Position numbers and translations under genes: made by a program. Below are positions 24,293 to 32,503 of a DNA stretch of 48,781 bases, piece after piece. The DNA lies in the NCBI GenBank assembly GCA_016223045.1, contig JACRPT010000042.1, positions 1 to 48,781 on the forward strand, written 5' to 3'. The DNA is from Candidatus Eiseniibacteriota bacterium (GTDB lineage Bacteria > Eisenbacteria > RBG-16-71-46). The notes beneath the pieces were generated by a model, which made no database searches, was not told the origin of the DNA, and worked only from the letters and a program-made list of their open reading frames with translations. Each line of letters starts with the position of its first letter. Within the stretch, counting starts at the first letter, position 1.

Positions 24293-26617
24293 GTGCTCTC
24301 ACGTCCCCAGCAGTCCAGGGGGCGCCCCCCGAGCCCTCGAGCACTCGCTGTACTGCTGGTCGCGGCCGCCGTGACCGGGCTCGGACTGGTTGTGCTCGCC
24401 GGGCAACTCCCGCGGCTCACCCTCCACCCGCACATCCTCTCCTCCAACGCGACCGGGCTGGCCGTGGTGGACGTTCTGGGCGTGGCGCAGCACGACTTCG
24501 CCTTTACCGACGGGCGGCACGTGCTGCTCGACCGCTTCATGGACCACGACCTGAAGACGGTCTGGCAGACCAACTTCCCCCATGAAGTCAGGCTCACCGG
24601 CGCGCTGGACCTGACCGGCGACGGCAGCGACGAGGTCTGCCTGGCCGCGGCGGACTCGACCGGCGCCCGCGCGTTCGCGCTCGATGCCAATGGCCGCGAG
24701 GTCCTGGCCCTCGGCCCGGTGCGCGGTCGCTCGATGCGCCCCGGCTACCCGTGGGACGGCAGGCTCGAGATCGCTGCCACGCTGGTGCGCGACGGGCGGC
24801 TCATGGGCGTCTGCCGCCTGTGCACCGACTACGCGCGCCAGCCGCGCGGGATCGCGCTCTACGACCTCGCGACCCGTCGCCGGGTGTGGCTCTTCCCGAT
24901 GGGCGCCTACCCGCGCGACCTGTCGGTCACCGACCTGAATGCCGACGGGGCGCCCGAGATCCTGGTGAGCACCGGCGCCCCCGCGAACGGCGCCTCGCTC
25001 AACGGCACGGACGACGAGCATTGCTACGCGATCGTGCTCGACGCCTCGGGGCGGCGCCTGTGGCAGGTGACGGTGGGCGGCTACTTCGCCGCCACCGAGG
25101 TCCTCGCGCTGCCGCCTGCTGACGGCGTGGCGCCGCTCGTGGTCGTGACCTCGTCGAGCCTGCGCGCGAAGAACCCCGAGCCCGGCAGGCTGCTGCTGCT
25201 GGACGCCGCCACCGGCGGCGTGCTCGTGCGGCGCGAGTTCTCGGCCGGCTTCGGGCCGCCGCGCGCGCTCGGCGAGGGCGGCAGGTTCGTGGTGGGGAGC
25301 CGCGACGGCGCGCTCAGGCTCTACGGCCCGGACCTGCGGCTGCTCGCGCAGCGGCGCTTCCGCGGTCCGGTCCAGGCGTGGCAGTGCGCGGACGTGGATG
25401 ACGACGGCGACGCCGAGGTCGTGGCCTCGACCGAGAGCGAGGCGCTGATCCTCAGCGGCCTGCTGCACGTGCGCGCGCGGCTGCCTCACCTCGCGACGCC
25501 GGGCTCCGCGCCGGGCGTGAGCCTGGCGCACGCCGGCCTCGGGCACACGCGGCTGGCGGTGAGCGACGGCCGCGCGCTGGTCGCGGAGGTGGAGTCATGG
25601 CCGCCGCTCGCGGATCCGCGGCGCCTGGGACTGCTGGCGGGGCTGGCGTTCGCGGCGGGGATCGGCGCGGCGTTGTGGCGCACGCCGCGGCGCTGGAAGA
25701 CGCTGCCCGCGGGCGCGGTGGCGCGCGAGTTCCTGCTCGACTACCACCAGATCCGCCACGAGACCTTCGACCGCGAGCGGCCTTTCGCGCGCGTGCGGCT
25801 GTGGGCGCAGGCCGCGGCCGCGGGGCACCCGTTGCCCGCGGAGGTGCTGGAGAGCGCGTGCGACGAGTTCGCGCGCATCGGCCTGCCGACGCTGATGCGC
25901 TACGCCGACCGCGCCCGCGCGCTGCGGGTCGAGCGCTCGCGGGTGGCCGGCATCCGCACGCTCTCGCGCTCGGTCGCCTTCTCGCTGAGCTCCGTGCGCG
26001 GGCGCCCGGACGAGGAGCGGCGCGCGCTCGTCGCCAGCGTGCTCGTCACGGTCGGCGAGCTGTCCGAGACCTGCGCGGAAGCCTACTGGGAAGTGGCGGT
26101 GCGCAAGCCCTGCCGGCCTGACCTCGAGGCGCAGGAGGCCCTGCTCGGCAAGCGCGCGACGCTCGACCGCTACCGCGTCGCCTCGCGTTTCCACGCCGAG
26201 GTGAGCGGCATGCAGCCGGTGCTGTTCGACGGCGACGAGCTGCGCGCTCTTCTAGGCGAGCTGGTCGAGAACGGCGCTCGGGCGGTCTCCGGCGCTCCGG
26301 ACGCCGCGATCAGCGTCACGGTGACCGGGAGCCGGTCGGACCTGCGCTGGGTGCACGTGCTGATCGCCGACAACGGACCGGGCGTGCCGCCCCCGCAGCG
26401 CGACGCGCTGTTCGCGCCGGAGAACTCCTCGCGGCCCGACGGCGGCGGCTTCGGTCTCTACCACGCCCGCGAGGTGGCACGGCGCTGGCTCGGCGACCTC
26501 GCGCTCGAGGAGCCGCCGGACGGCTGCGGCGCGCTCCTGAGGCTCACGCTGCGGGCGCTGCGCATCGCCGACCTGCGCGCGCCGGTCGGCGTCGGGACGG
26601 AGGATCCACTCACGTGA
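24293..26617 (+). CDS. Membrane sensor kinase with periplasmic propeller-like sensor and no clear H-box
   Basis: 774 residues. TM1 at about 17-38 (LAVLLVAAAVTGLGLVVLAG); a periplasmic region of about 400 residues with FG-GAP/PQQ-like blades (GALDLTGDGSDEVCLAAADS, VTDLNADGAPEILVSTG, ADVDDDGDAEVVASTES); TM2 at about 443-463 (LGLLAGLAFAAGIGAALW); a helical linker; and a C-terminal HATPase domain with N-box LLGELVENGARAV (about 653-665), G1 IADNGPGVPPP (about 691) and G2 GGGFGLYHAREVARRW (about 717). I cannot find a phospho-acceptor H-box of the HisKA kind before the N-box. Calcium-like D-x-D-x-D loops in the propeller suggest metal binding. It overlaps the regulator gene by four bases (GTGA), so the two form one system. 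Confidence 0.82.
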   Translation: MLSRPQQSRGRPPSPRALAVLLVAAAVTGLGLVVLAGQLPRLTLHPHILSSNATGLAVVDVLGVAQHDFAFTDGRHVLLDRFMDHDLKTVWQTNFPHEVRLTGALDLTGDGSDEVCLAAADSTGARAFALDANGREVLALGPVRGRSMRPGYPWDGRLEIAATLVRDGRLMGVCRLCTDYARQPRGIALYDLATRRRVWLFPMGAYPRDLSVTDLNADGAPEILVSTGAPANGASLNGTDDEHCYAIVLDASGRRLWQVTVGGYFAATEVLALPPADGVAPLVVVTSSSLRAKNPEPGRLLLLDAATGGVLVRREFSAGFGPPRALGEGGRFVVGSRDGALRLYGPDLRLLAQRRFRGPVQAWQCADVDDDGDAEVVASTESEALILSGLLHVRARLPHLATPGSAPGVSLAHAGLGHTRLAVSDGRALVAEVESWPPLADPRRLGLLAGLAFAAGIGAALWRTPRRWKTLPAGAVAREFLLDYHQIRHETFDRERPFARVRLWAQAAAAGHPLPAEVLESACDEFARIGLPTLMRYADRARALRVERSRVAGIRTLSRSVAFSLSSVRGRPDEERRALVASVLVTVGELSETCAEAYWEVAVRKPCRPDLEAQEALLGKRATLDRYRVASRFHAEVSGMQPVLFDGDELRALLGELVENGARAVSGAPDAAISVTVTGSRSDLRWVHVLIADNGPGVPPPQRDALFAPENSSRPDGGGFGLYHAREVARRWLGDLALEEPPDGCGALLRLTLRALRIADLRAPVGVGTEDPLT

Positions 26618-27696
26618 AGCCACGGGTGCTGATCGTGGAGGACGACCACGAACGTGCGGGCGTCATCCGGCGTCTGTTCGCCGAACGCTTCGACTGCCAC
26701 GCGGTCGGCACGGTCGAGGAGGCGCTGGCGGCACTTGCCGACGGCCCGTGGGCGGCCGCCGTAGTGGACTACGACCTGGCGCGCGGAGGCAGCGGCCTCG
26801 AGGTGCTCCAGACCGTGCTCGAGACCGCGCCGGGCACCCAGCGCCTGCTCTACACCTCCTACTTCACGCCGAGCCTGATGCGCGACATCGTGCGGCTCGC
26901 ACAGCCGCAGCGCGTGGTGGACGCGCGCGACGTGAACTTCCTGACCGCGTTGCGCCGCTCGCTCGAGGAGCTGCTGGCCGAGCCGGTGGCCGACGACTCC
27001 GGCACCAGCGAGCCGCTGTCGCGCTCGCAGCGCTGGACCACCCTTGCCCCGGCGTCCGCGGAGTTCATCGCCCGGCTTCGCAGCGCGGCCGAGAGCCATG
27101 CGCCGGTGTTCCTCCACGGCGAGCCCGGCACCGGCAGGTCCCACGCCGCAGCCATGCTGCGGCACTGGCGACAGGAATGGAAGGCGCGCGGAGCGCCCGC
27201 CCGTCACGCGGAGGGCGAACTCGAGGTCGTGGTCCTGCGCGTCCCGCCGCTGCGCGAGCGGCTCCAGGACCTGCCGACGCTGGCGGCCCGCTGCCTCGCC
27301 GAGTACGCGCACGAGACCGGCACTCCGGTGAAGCGGCCCTCGAAGGAAGCGCTGGATGATCTGCTGTCACGCGACTGGCGCGGCAACATCGTCGAGCTGG
27401 CGAGCGTGCTGCTGCGTGCCTGCCGGCGCGCGGGCGCGCGGCGCGTCATCCAACCCGACGATCTCCCGCGCGACCTGCAGCCGGCGTGGCGGCCCTCGCA
27501 GTACGCGAAGGACGAGGGGCAGCGCGACTGCGTGCTGCGCCAGCTCAGGACCGCGCGTAACGTGAGCGGCGCGGCGCGGCTGGAGGGCTGCTCACGCGCG
27601 AACTACATCCGGCTGATGCGGCGCCTCGGCATCATCCGCGCCGACTTGCAGACGGACAGCGACAGCCAGGAGCACTCCGATCCCGGCACGACCTGA
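26614..27696 (+). CDS. NtrC-like response regulator with central AAA+ region missing
   Basis: 360 residues. The receiver domain is about 1-118 (LIVEDDHERAGVIRRLF, phospho-acceptor D52 in VVDYDLARGGSG). A Walker A-like FLHGEPGTGRSHAAAM follows at 167-181. Then, after about 25 residues, the chain jumps to VVVLRVPPLRERLQDLPTLA (205-224), which in NtrC proteins comes over 100 residues later. DWRGNIVELASVLLRAC (254-270) is the AAA+ lid, and NVSGAARLEGCSRANYIRLM (316-335) is the Fis-type HTH. GAFTGA, Walker B and sensor I are absent, so it should not be able to remodel sigma-54 holoenzyme. The GTG at 26614 overlaps the kinase stop. Confidence 0.82.
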   Translation: MKPRVLIVEDDHERAGVIRRLFAERFDCHAVGTVEEALAALADGPWAAAVVDYDLARGGSGLEVLQTVLETAPGTQRLLYTSYFTPSLMRDIVRLAQPQRVVDARDVNFLTALRRSLEELLAEPVADDSGTSEPLSRSQRWTTLAPASAEFIARLRSAAESHAPVFLHGEPGTGRSHAAAMLRHWRQEWKARGAPARHAEGELEVVVLRVPPLRERLQDLPTLAARCLAEYAHETGTPVKRPSKEALDDLLSRDWRGNIVELASVLLRACRRAGARRVIQPDDLPRDLQPAWRPSQYAKDEGQRDCVLRQLRTARNVSGAARLEGCSRANYIRLMRRLGIIRADLQTDSDSQEHSDPGTT

Positions 27697-27750
27697 CGCC
27701 CCGGGCGCGGCCGGACCGCGTTCGCAGCGGCTGGTCGTGAACGTCCCCGG

Positions 27751-28575
27751 TCAGGCCCGCCGCGCCACCAGCGGCCGCACCAGCCCGGCGAGCGCCAGCA
27801 GCGCGCCGAACACCACGACGACGCTGGCGCCGGGCGGCGCGGCCAGCGCGACCGACGCGAGCATGCCGAGCGCGCTCGCCAGCGCCGCCACGGTCCAGCC
27901 GATCGCGAGCCGCGTGCCGACGTGGCGCGCGAACAGCATCGAGGTCACGCTCGGCACCACGAGGTAGCTGAACACCACGAGCACGCCGCCCAGCTCCACC
28001 GACGCGGTGACGGTGATCCCGAAGGTCACGTAGAACAGGAAGTCCCAGGCCCTGACGTTGACGCCCTGCGCGCGCGCGGCCGCGGGGTCGTGCGAGATGA
28101 GCAGGAGCTTCCTCCGCCACCACGCGTGGAGCGCGCCGATCACCGCGTAGAGCACCGCGAGCCGGACCACGTCCTTCGCCTCGACCGCGAGCAGCTGGCC
28201 CACCAGCACGTCGCGGATGTGCTCCGCGCCGTGGGGCACGCTGTTGAGGATCAGGACCGAGGCCGCGGCCGCCACCGCGTAGACGATGCCGATGATCGCC
28301 TCCTGCGGCACGCGCGCCCGCTCCGAGCGCGTGAAGGCGAAGGTGGCGGCTCCCAGCACGGTGAAGCCGAGCGCCAGCGCGTAGGTCCACGGCTCGCCCG
28401 GCTCGTGGCCCCACAGCGAGGCCACCGAGGCGCCGAGCACCGCCATCTGCGCGAGCGAGAGGTCCACGAAGATGACCTCGCGCTCGACCACGTGGAGCCC
28501 CAGGTAGACGTGGATCGCGGCGATGCACAGCAGGCCGAGGAACGGCCACAGCAGGAAGGGGAGCTGCTCGATCAC
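27751..28575 (-). CDS. Zinc/manganese-type ABC transporter permease (ZnuB family)
   Basis: 274 residues with about eight hydrophobic segments. ABC-3 family landmarks include HVVEREVIFVDLSLAQMAVL, GASVASLWG, QEAIIGIVYAVAAAASVLIL and GVLVVFSYLVVPSVTSMLFA. It forms the membrane channel for Zn2+ or Mn2+ import. Its ATG at 28575 overlaps the stop of the substrate-binding protein gene by four bases. No ATPase gene (ZnuC) is found upstream or downstream: the gene below it is the convergent regulator. The ATPase must be encoded elsewhere or shared. Confidence 0.9.
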   Translation of the reverse strand: MIEQLPFLLWPFLGLLCIAAIHVYLGLHVVEREVIFVDLSLAQMAVLGASVASLWGHEPGEPWTYALALGFTVLGAATFAFTRSERARVPQEAIIGIVYAVAAAASVLILNSVPHGAEHIRDVLVGQLLAVEAKDVVRLAVLYAVIGALHAWWRRKLLLISHDPAAARAQGVNVRAWDFLFYVTFGITVTASVELGGVLVVFSYLVVPSVTSMLFARHVGTRLAIGWTVAALASALGMLASVALAAPPGASVVVVFGALLALAGLVRPLVARRA

Positions 28576-29648
28576 GGCCTGGCCTCCTTCAGCGCCTGCC
28601 CGATCAGGACGAGCTGGCGGTCGAACAGGTCGAAGATCGAGCGGATCGCGGGTTCCGCGCCCACCGACGTCGGTACGATCGCGAGCGGCACGCCGGTGTC
28701 GCGCGAGATCTTCGCCGCGAGCTTCTCATCGAAGTAGGGCTCCATCAGCAGCAGCCGCACGCCGTCCCGTTTCATCCCGTTGACCAGGTCCTGCACGTGG
28801 TTCGGTGAGGGCGGGATGCCGGGCTTGGGCTCGACGAAGTCCACCACGTGGAGCCCGAACGCGCGCGCGAAGTAGGACCACGAGCGGTGGTAGGTGACGA
28901 CCTTCATCCCGGCGAGACCCAGCGCCTGCGCCCGCTCCTGCCAGCGCGCGGTCGCCGCGGCGAGGCGCTTCTCGAAGTCCGCGCAACGTGCGGCGTAGAG
29001 CGCCGCATTCGCCCCGTCCACGCGGGCCAGGCCGTCGCGGATCCCGCGCGCGATGCCCGCGCCGTTCGCGGGATCGAGCCAGTAGTGCGGGTTCCCGAAC
29101 GGGTGGATGTCGCCCTGCGCGCGGCTCACGGCGCTCGGGATCTCGATGACCTGCACCTGCGACGAGCCGTCCACGAAGCCCGGCGCGCCCGGCAGGATCC
29201 GCGGGTTGCGCGCGCCGTTCAGGAGCCCGGGCGCCCAGCCCACTTCGAGGTCGCGCCCGACCTCGACGAACAGGTCGGCCCGCTTCAGCGTCACCATGTA
29301 CGACGGCTTCGCGTCCACGAAGTGCGGATCCTGGTAGCCGGCCGCGAGCGACACGACCGCCACGCCGTCGCCGCCCACCTCGCGCGCGATGGCGGCGAGG
29401 TCGGCGGTGGTGGTGACCACGCTGAGCGGCTTCGCCGCGGCCTGCGCCGGTCGCGTCAGCGCCGCGATCGCCGGGAACGCGAGCAGGGCGCCGAGCGCGA
29501 CGGCGATGCCGGGCGCCGCGCTCCCCGCAGCCCGTGCCCGGGTCATCCACCGAAGGTGAGCCGCATTCCCGCCACGCCGGGCACGGGTGGTCCGGGTCGG
29601 GCGGACGGGCATCCCCGGGGCCGCCGGGAGTTCCTGCTTCGATCTCAT
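28572..29648 (-). CDS. Zinc/manganese-type ABC transporter substrate-binding protein (ZnuA family)
   Basis: 358 residues. After a basic N-terminus there is a signal segment (SAAPGIAVALGALLAFPAIA), then PLSVVTTTADLAAIAREVGG, the family opening. Candidate metal ligands are the His residues in YQDPHFVDAKPS, GNPHYWLDPANG and VVTYHRSWSYFARAFGL, plus Glu/Asp in LLMEPYFDEK. The spacing fits cluster A-I SBPs. It delivers Zn2+ or Mn2+ to the permease. The ATG at 29648 has GAGGAGA just upstream; a later ATG (MTRARAAGSA) would remove about 34 residues and give a cleaner signal peptide. It lies 20 bases below the barrel gene, and the order suggests one operon. Confidence 0.9.
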   Translation of the reverse strand: MRSKQELPAAPGMPVRPTRTTRARRGGNAAHLRWMTRARAAGSAAPGIAVALGALLAFPAIAALTRPAQAAAKPLSVVTTTADLAAIAREVGGDGVAVVSLAAGYQDPHFVDAKPSYMVTLKRADLFVEVGRDLEVGWAPGLLNGARNPRILPGAPGFVDGSSQVQVIEIPSAVSRAQGDIHPFGNPHYWLDPANGAGIARGIRDGLARVDGANAALYAARCADFEKRLAAATARWQERAQALGLAGMKVVTYHRSWSYFARAFGLHVVDFVEPKPGIPPSPNHVQDLVNGMKRDGVRLLLMEPYFDEKLAAKISRDTGVPLAIVPTSVGAEPAIRSIFDLFDRQLVLIGQALKEARP

Positions 29649-29668
29649 GGTTTTTCTCCTCGAGGCGC

Positions 29669-30910
29669 TCAATACGAATGCGCGCCGTGGGGTCCGATGT
29701 TGAACGTCCACTTGAAGAACACGGCGTCGCGGTCGCGCCCGTCCGGGTACGCGCCGGTCGAAGGCACGGCGGGTGCGCGCACGCGCCGGCCCTGCACGCT
29801 CAGGGTCGAGAACTCGCTGGGCTGGTACTGGACCAGCACGAGCGCACCGCTCGTGCTGGCGCGGTCGCCGGGGCTCGCGGTCCGGTCCCAGCGCGCGCCC
29901 AGCTTCCACTGGCGCGCGAACTGCCAGATGGCGAACGCGAACCCCCCACCCGTGCGCGCCGCGCCCGAGCGGGAGCCCTGCTCGGCAGTCCACTCGACCT
30001 GCGCGAACAGCGAGCGGTAGATGCTCCGTCGCGGGTTCTTCCAGTGGAACGTGAGGTCGAGCGTCGCGAGCTGCGCGCGCGGGCCGCCGGCGCGGAGCGC
30101 CGAGTCGGCGCGCGCGTTCGCGTACGAGGCGCCGAGGTTGAGGTCCGCGCTCTGCCGCAGCGGCACGAACACGCTGGTGCGCCCGAGTGCCAGCAGGTCG
30201 GAGCGCGTGTCGGCGAGGAAGACCGGGCTCTCGCCCGCGCCCGGGATGGTGCCGACGTTCGCGACCACGTCCCAGTAGAGGTCGAGCGGGTTCGGCACCA
30301 GCGTGGAGAGCGCGACCCCGTCCGTGGTGAGGCCCTCCTCGCCGTAGAACGCGACCGTCGCGAGCGGCCGGTCGGCGAACGGCGTCTCGGGCGGGTGCGT
30401 GCGGTTGAACTTGCCGAGATCGGCGCGGAAGCGGCCGACCCTGGACTGCCCGCCCGCGGGGAGCGCGAGCCAGGTGATGAAACCCTCCTCGACCTCGAGT
30501 CCCGCGGGCCCGGCGGAGAGGAAGAAGTCGGCGCGGGTGAACGGGTCCACTGCGGCCTGGAAGCCCAGCTCCGCCTCGCGCAGCTCGAACGCGCTCGCCT
30601 GCGCCGTGCGGTCGCCGCCCGCCGCTCCCTGGAACCAGCCGATCACGCTGATGGCGGGGTTGGTGATCGAGGCGCCCGCGCCCGGGAGCGAGGAAGCGAA
30701 GGGCGCGGCGAGCGGCGCGGATGGCTCGGGCGCGGGAGTCTGGCCGGCCGGCGTCGCCGGCGCCGCGGCGGGTGGCGTCGCCGCGGCGATGGAGTCCGCG
30801 GCGACGGCCGCCGCCGCGGACGAGCCCGCGGCGCCCAGCGCCTGCGCGTGCGCAGGTGGCGCGAAGCCGGGCGCGAGCAGGCACAGCACGAACGACAGCG
30901 ATCTCATCAT
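29669..30910 (-). CDS. Outer-membrane beta-barrel (porin-like) protein of the metal-uptake operon
   Basis: 413 residues. Signal peptide MMRSLSFVLCLLAPGFAPPA, then an Ala/Pro-rich low-complexity stretch (about 25-75) and a region of alternating aromatic/hydrophobic strands ending in KWTFNIGPHGAHSY. Strand patterns such as ADLNLGASYANARAD, LATLDLTFHWKN and LFAQVEWTAEQGSR resemble porins. I do not recognise a named family with certainty. Lying directly upstream of the binding protein, it may pass zinc or a chelate across the outer membrane. The start is the first of two ATGs after AGGAAGATTCC. Confidence 0.7.
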   Translation of the reverse strand: MMRSLSFVLCLLAPGFAPPAHAQALGAAGSSAAAAVAADSIAAATPPAAAPATPAGQTPAPEPSAPLAAPFASSLPGAGASITNPAISVIGWFQGAAGGDRTAQASAFELREAELGFQAAVDPFTRADFFLSAGPAGLEVEEGFITWLALPAGGQSRVGRFRADLGKFNRTHPPETPFADRPLATVAFYGEEGLTTDGVALSTLVPNPLDLYWDVVANVGTIPGAGESPVFLADTRSDLLALGRTSVFVPLRQSADLNLGASYANARADSALRAGGPRAQLATLDLTFHWKNPRRSIYRSLFAQVEWTAEQGSRSGAARTGGGFAFAIWQFARQWKLGARWDRTASPGDRASTSGALVLVQYQPSEFSTLSVQGRRVRAPAVPSTGAYPDGRDRDAVFFKWTFNIGPHGAHSY

Positions 30911-31013
30911 GGAATCTTCCTGACGGTGGCTGTGCCGGGGCGGGCCGCGCGGTCGCGGCGCCTCCCGGCGCACGTGGGACGCGCCCCGGAGCGGGCGCGT
31001 CAGTGGCGTGGGG

Positions 31014-31304
31014 TCAGGAAAGCGGAGGAGCGCGGCTCGACGGCGCGGGCGCGGCGGCCGGCCGTGGCGCGAGCGCCGGCGTGACCGGCACGCGCTCGAA
31101 GCAGCGCGCGGGCGCGCTCTCCGCCGCGGCCGGGGCCGCGACCGTGGGCGCGTGGCTCGCGGTGCACACCGCGCAGGGGTGCGTCGGACCCGCGTCGGCG
31201 TGGTGATGGAACCCGCCCAGCACCAGCCCGAGCAGCAGCAGCAGCCCGGGCAGCGGGGCGAGGGCCCGCAGGAAGCGACGATCGAAGCCGGAGAGAGCGG
31301 TCAT
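31014..31304 (-). CDS. Small His/Cys-rich membrane-anchored protein of the metal-uptake operon
   Basis: 96 residues from the ATG at 31304. One hydrophobic segment (about 13-32, ALAPLPGLLLLLGLVLGGFH) is followed by a metal-binding-like cluster HHHADAGPTHPCAVCTASH, with three consecutive His, then H, two Cys (CAVC) and H. The C-terminus is Ala/Pro-rich. DUF2946-like proteins have this plan and occur beside heavy-metal transport genes. It is the first gene of the four-gene operon with the barrel, binding protein and permease. A zinc-binding or chaperone role is inferred from the cluster and context. Confidence 0.7.
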   Translation of the reverse strand: MTALSGFDRRFLRALAPLPGLLLLLGLVLGGFHHHADAGPTHPCAVCTASHAPTVAAPAAAESAPARCFERVPVTPALAPRPAAAPAPSSRAPPLS

Positions 31305-31335
31305 GGGGTGAGCGCGCGGGTTCGTGCGCCGGAAG

Positions 31336-31364
31336 AGGATGGGGGTCGGGAGCGGGACCGTCAA
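31336..31364 (-). promoter_or_regulatory. Possible promoter of the metal-uptake operon
   Basis: On the minus strand, TTGACG (31364-31359), 17 bases, then CATCCT (31341-31336). The -35 is excellent and the -10 is poor (3 of 6). It lies about 30 bases from the start at 31304. The dyad at 31405-31419 is about 40 bases upstream of the -35. Confidence 0.35.
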
Positions 31365-31404
31365 GGGCCGACGCACGCGACGGACACGATTCCTGTCAGG
31401 TCTC

Positions 31405-31419
31405 TGCAATCGGTTTGCA
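31405..31419. promoter_or_regulatory. 7-1-7 inverted repeat, possible Fur/Zur-family operator
   Basis: TGCAATC-G-GTTTGCA: the arms match at 6 of 7 positions around one central base, the geometry of Fur-family boxes. It lies in the divergent region between the zinc-type uptake operon (minus) and the PaaG-like gene (plus). The sequence does not equal a textbook Zur box. The link is inferred from geometry and neighbours. Confidence 0.35.
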
Positions 31420-31504
31420 ATCCGTGGCCTGCTCCCGGCATGGTGGCGCCCTGCCGCGGTCGGTCGGCCGCTCCGGGCGGGCGTTCTTCTCATGGAGACA
31501 CGAC

Positions 31505-32341
31505 ATGGCGGACCTGGTGGTGCTGGCGGAGGCGGAAGGCGTGGCGACCCTGGTGCTGAACCGCCCGGGGAAGCTGAACGCCTTCGGAGACGACATGCGC
31601 GAGCAGTTGGTGGCGGCGCTCGAGACGGTGGCCGGGCGGCCCGAGGTGCGCGCGCTGGTCGTCACCGGCGCGGGCCGCGCCTTCTCGGCGGGCGGCGACG
31701 TGCGGCACATGGCGGACCTGAAGACGCGCGGCGCCGGCTTCGACCAGGTGCGCCCGCTGCTCGAGCTCGGCCGCGCGGCCATCACCAGGCTCGTCGAGCT
31801 TCCCATCCCGACGATCGCGGCGGTGAACGGCGTGGCGGCGGGGGCGGGGCTCAACCTGGCGCTCGCCTGAGACCTGCGCATCGCCTCCGAGGGCGCCAGC
31901 TTCGGCGAGACGTTCGTGAGGATCGGCCTTCATCCCGACTGGGGCGGCACCTACTTCCTGCCGCGGCTGGTGGGATTGCCGCGCGCGCTCGAGCTGAGCT
32001 GGACCGGCGATGCGATCGACGCGGAGAAGGCGTGGCGCATCGGTCTCGTGCAGCGGGTCGTGCCCGACGGGCACGCGCTCGAGGAGGCCCGCGGGCTGGC
32101 GCTGTGCCTGGCCGCCGCGCCGCAGGCCAGCATCCGGCTGGCGAAGCGCACGCTCGGCGCATCGCTCCAGCGCACGCTCGCGCAGTGCCTGGACGCGGAG
32201 GCGGAGGCGCAGGAAGCGTGCTGGGCGACTCACGACGTGGCGGAGGGGCTGCGCGCGTTCGTCGAGAAGCGGGTGCCGGTCTTCGGCGGGGCGGCCCCGC
32301 TCGAAGAAGCACCGTCGCCTGCGGCGCGTGCCTTCGAGTAG
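31505..32341 (+). CDS. PaaG-like crotonase (enoyl-CoA hydratase/isomerase family) with in-frame UGA
   Basis: The 279-codon gene reads intact except for a TGA at 31868-31870 (codon 122). It falls where relatives have Cys in the motif ALACDLRIA (here LALA-stop-DLRIAS), so one base change, TGC to TGA, would explain it. Upstream are the oxyanion loop FSAGGDVRHMADL and AAVNGVAAGAGLNLALA; downstream are FVRIGLHPDWGGTYFLPRLV and the C-terminal helices. The two hydratase Glu residues are not present (the positions of rat E144 and E164 are Asn and a non-Glu residue), so isomerase-like PaaG chemistry is more likely than hydration. It may be a recent pseudogene, read-through, or selenocysteine. The ATG follows GGAGACACGAC. 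Confidence 0.8.
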
Positions 32342-32503
32342 CGGCCGGCCAGCCCCGCGCGGGGCCCACTCGTCTCGCTCGCTCGGCCACCGCACCTCCA
32401 CGGTTTCGCTCAACCTCCAACGCACGCCAGCCGATAACCGCGCGGGGTTCCTCCGTCCCATCCGGCTCCCACACGGAGGACGATCCCGCGTGCGAGGGGG
32501 CGG

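Noticed and set aside
27751-28575. Functional local ABC importer with its own ATPase
   Set aside because: No Walker-motif ATPase gene is found in the operon or next to it.
28572-30884. 770-codon minus frame that begins in the barrel gene and ends as the binding protein
   Set aside because: Only the last 358 codons (from 29648) have a ribosome site and family sequence. The upstream part is an out-of-frame shadow of the barrel gene.
31882-31895. Selenocysteine insertion hairpin
   Set aside because: The stem is only 4-5 bp, and such stems are frequent at this GC level. It is not enough to call a SECIS element.
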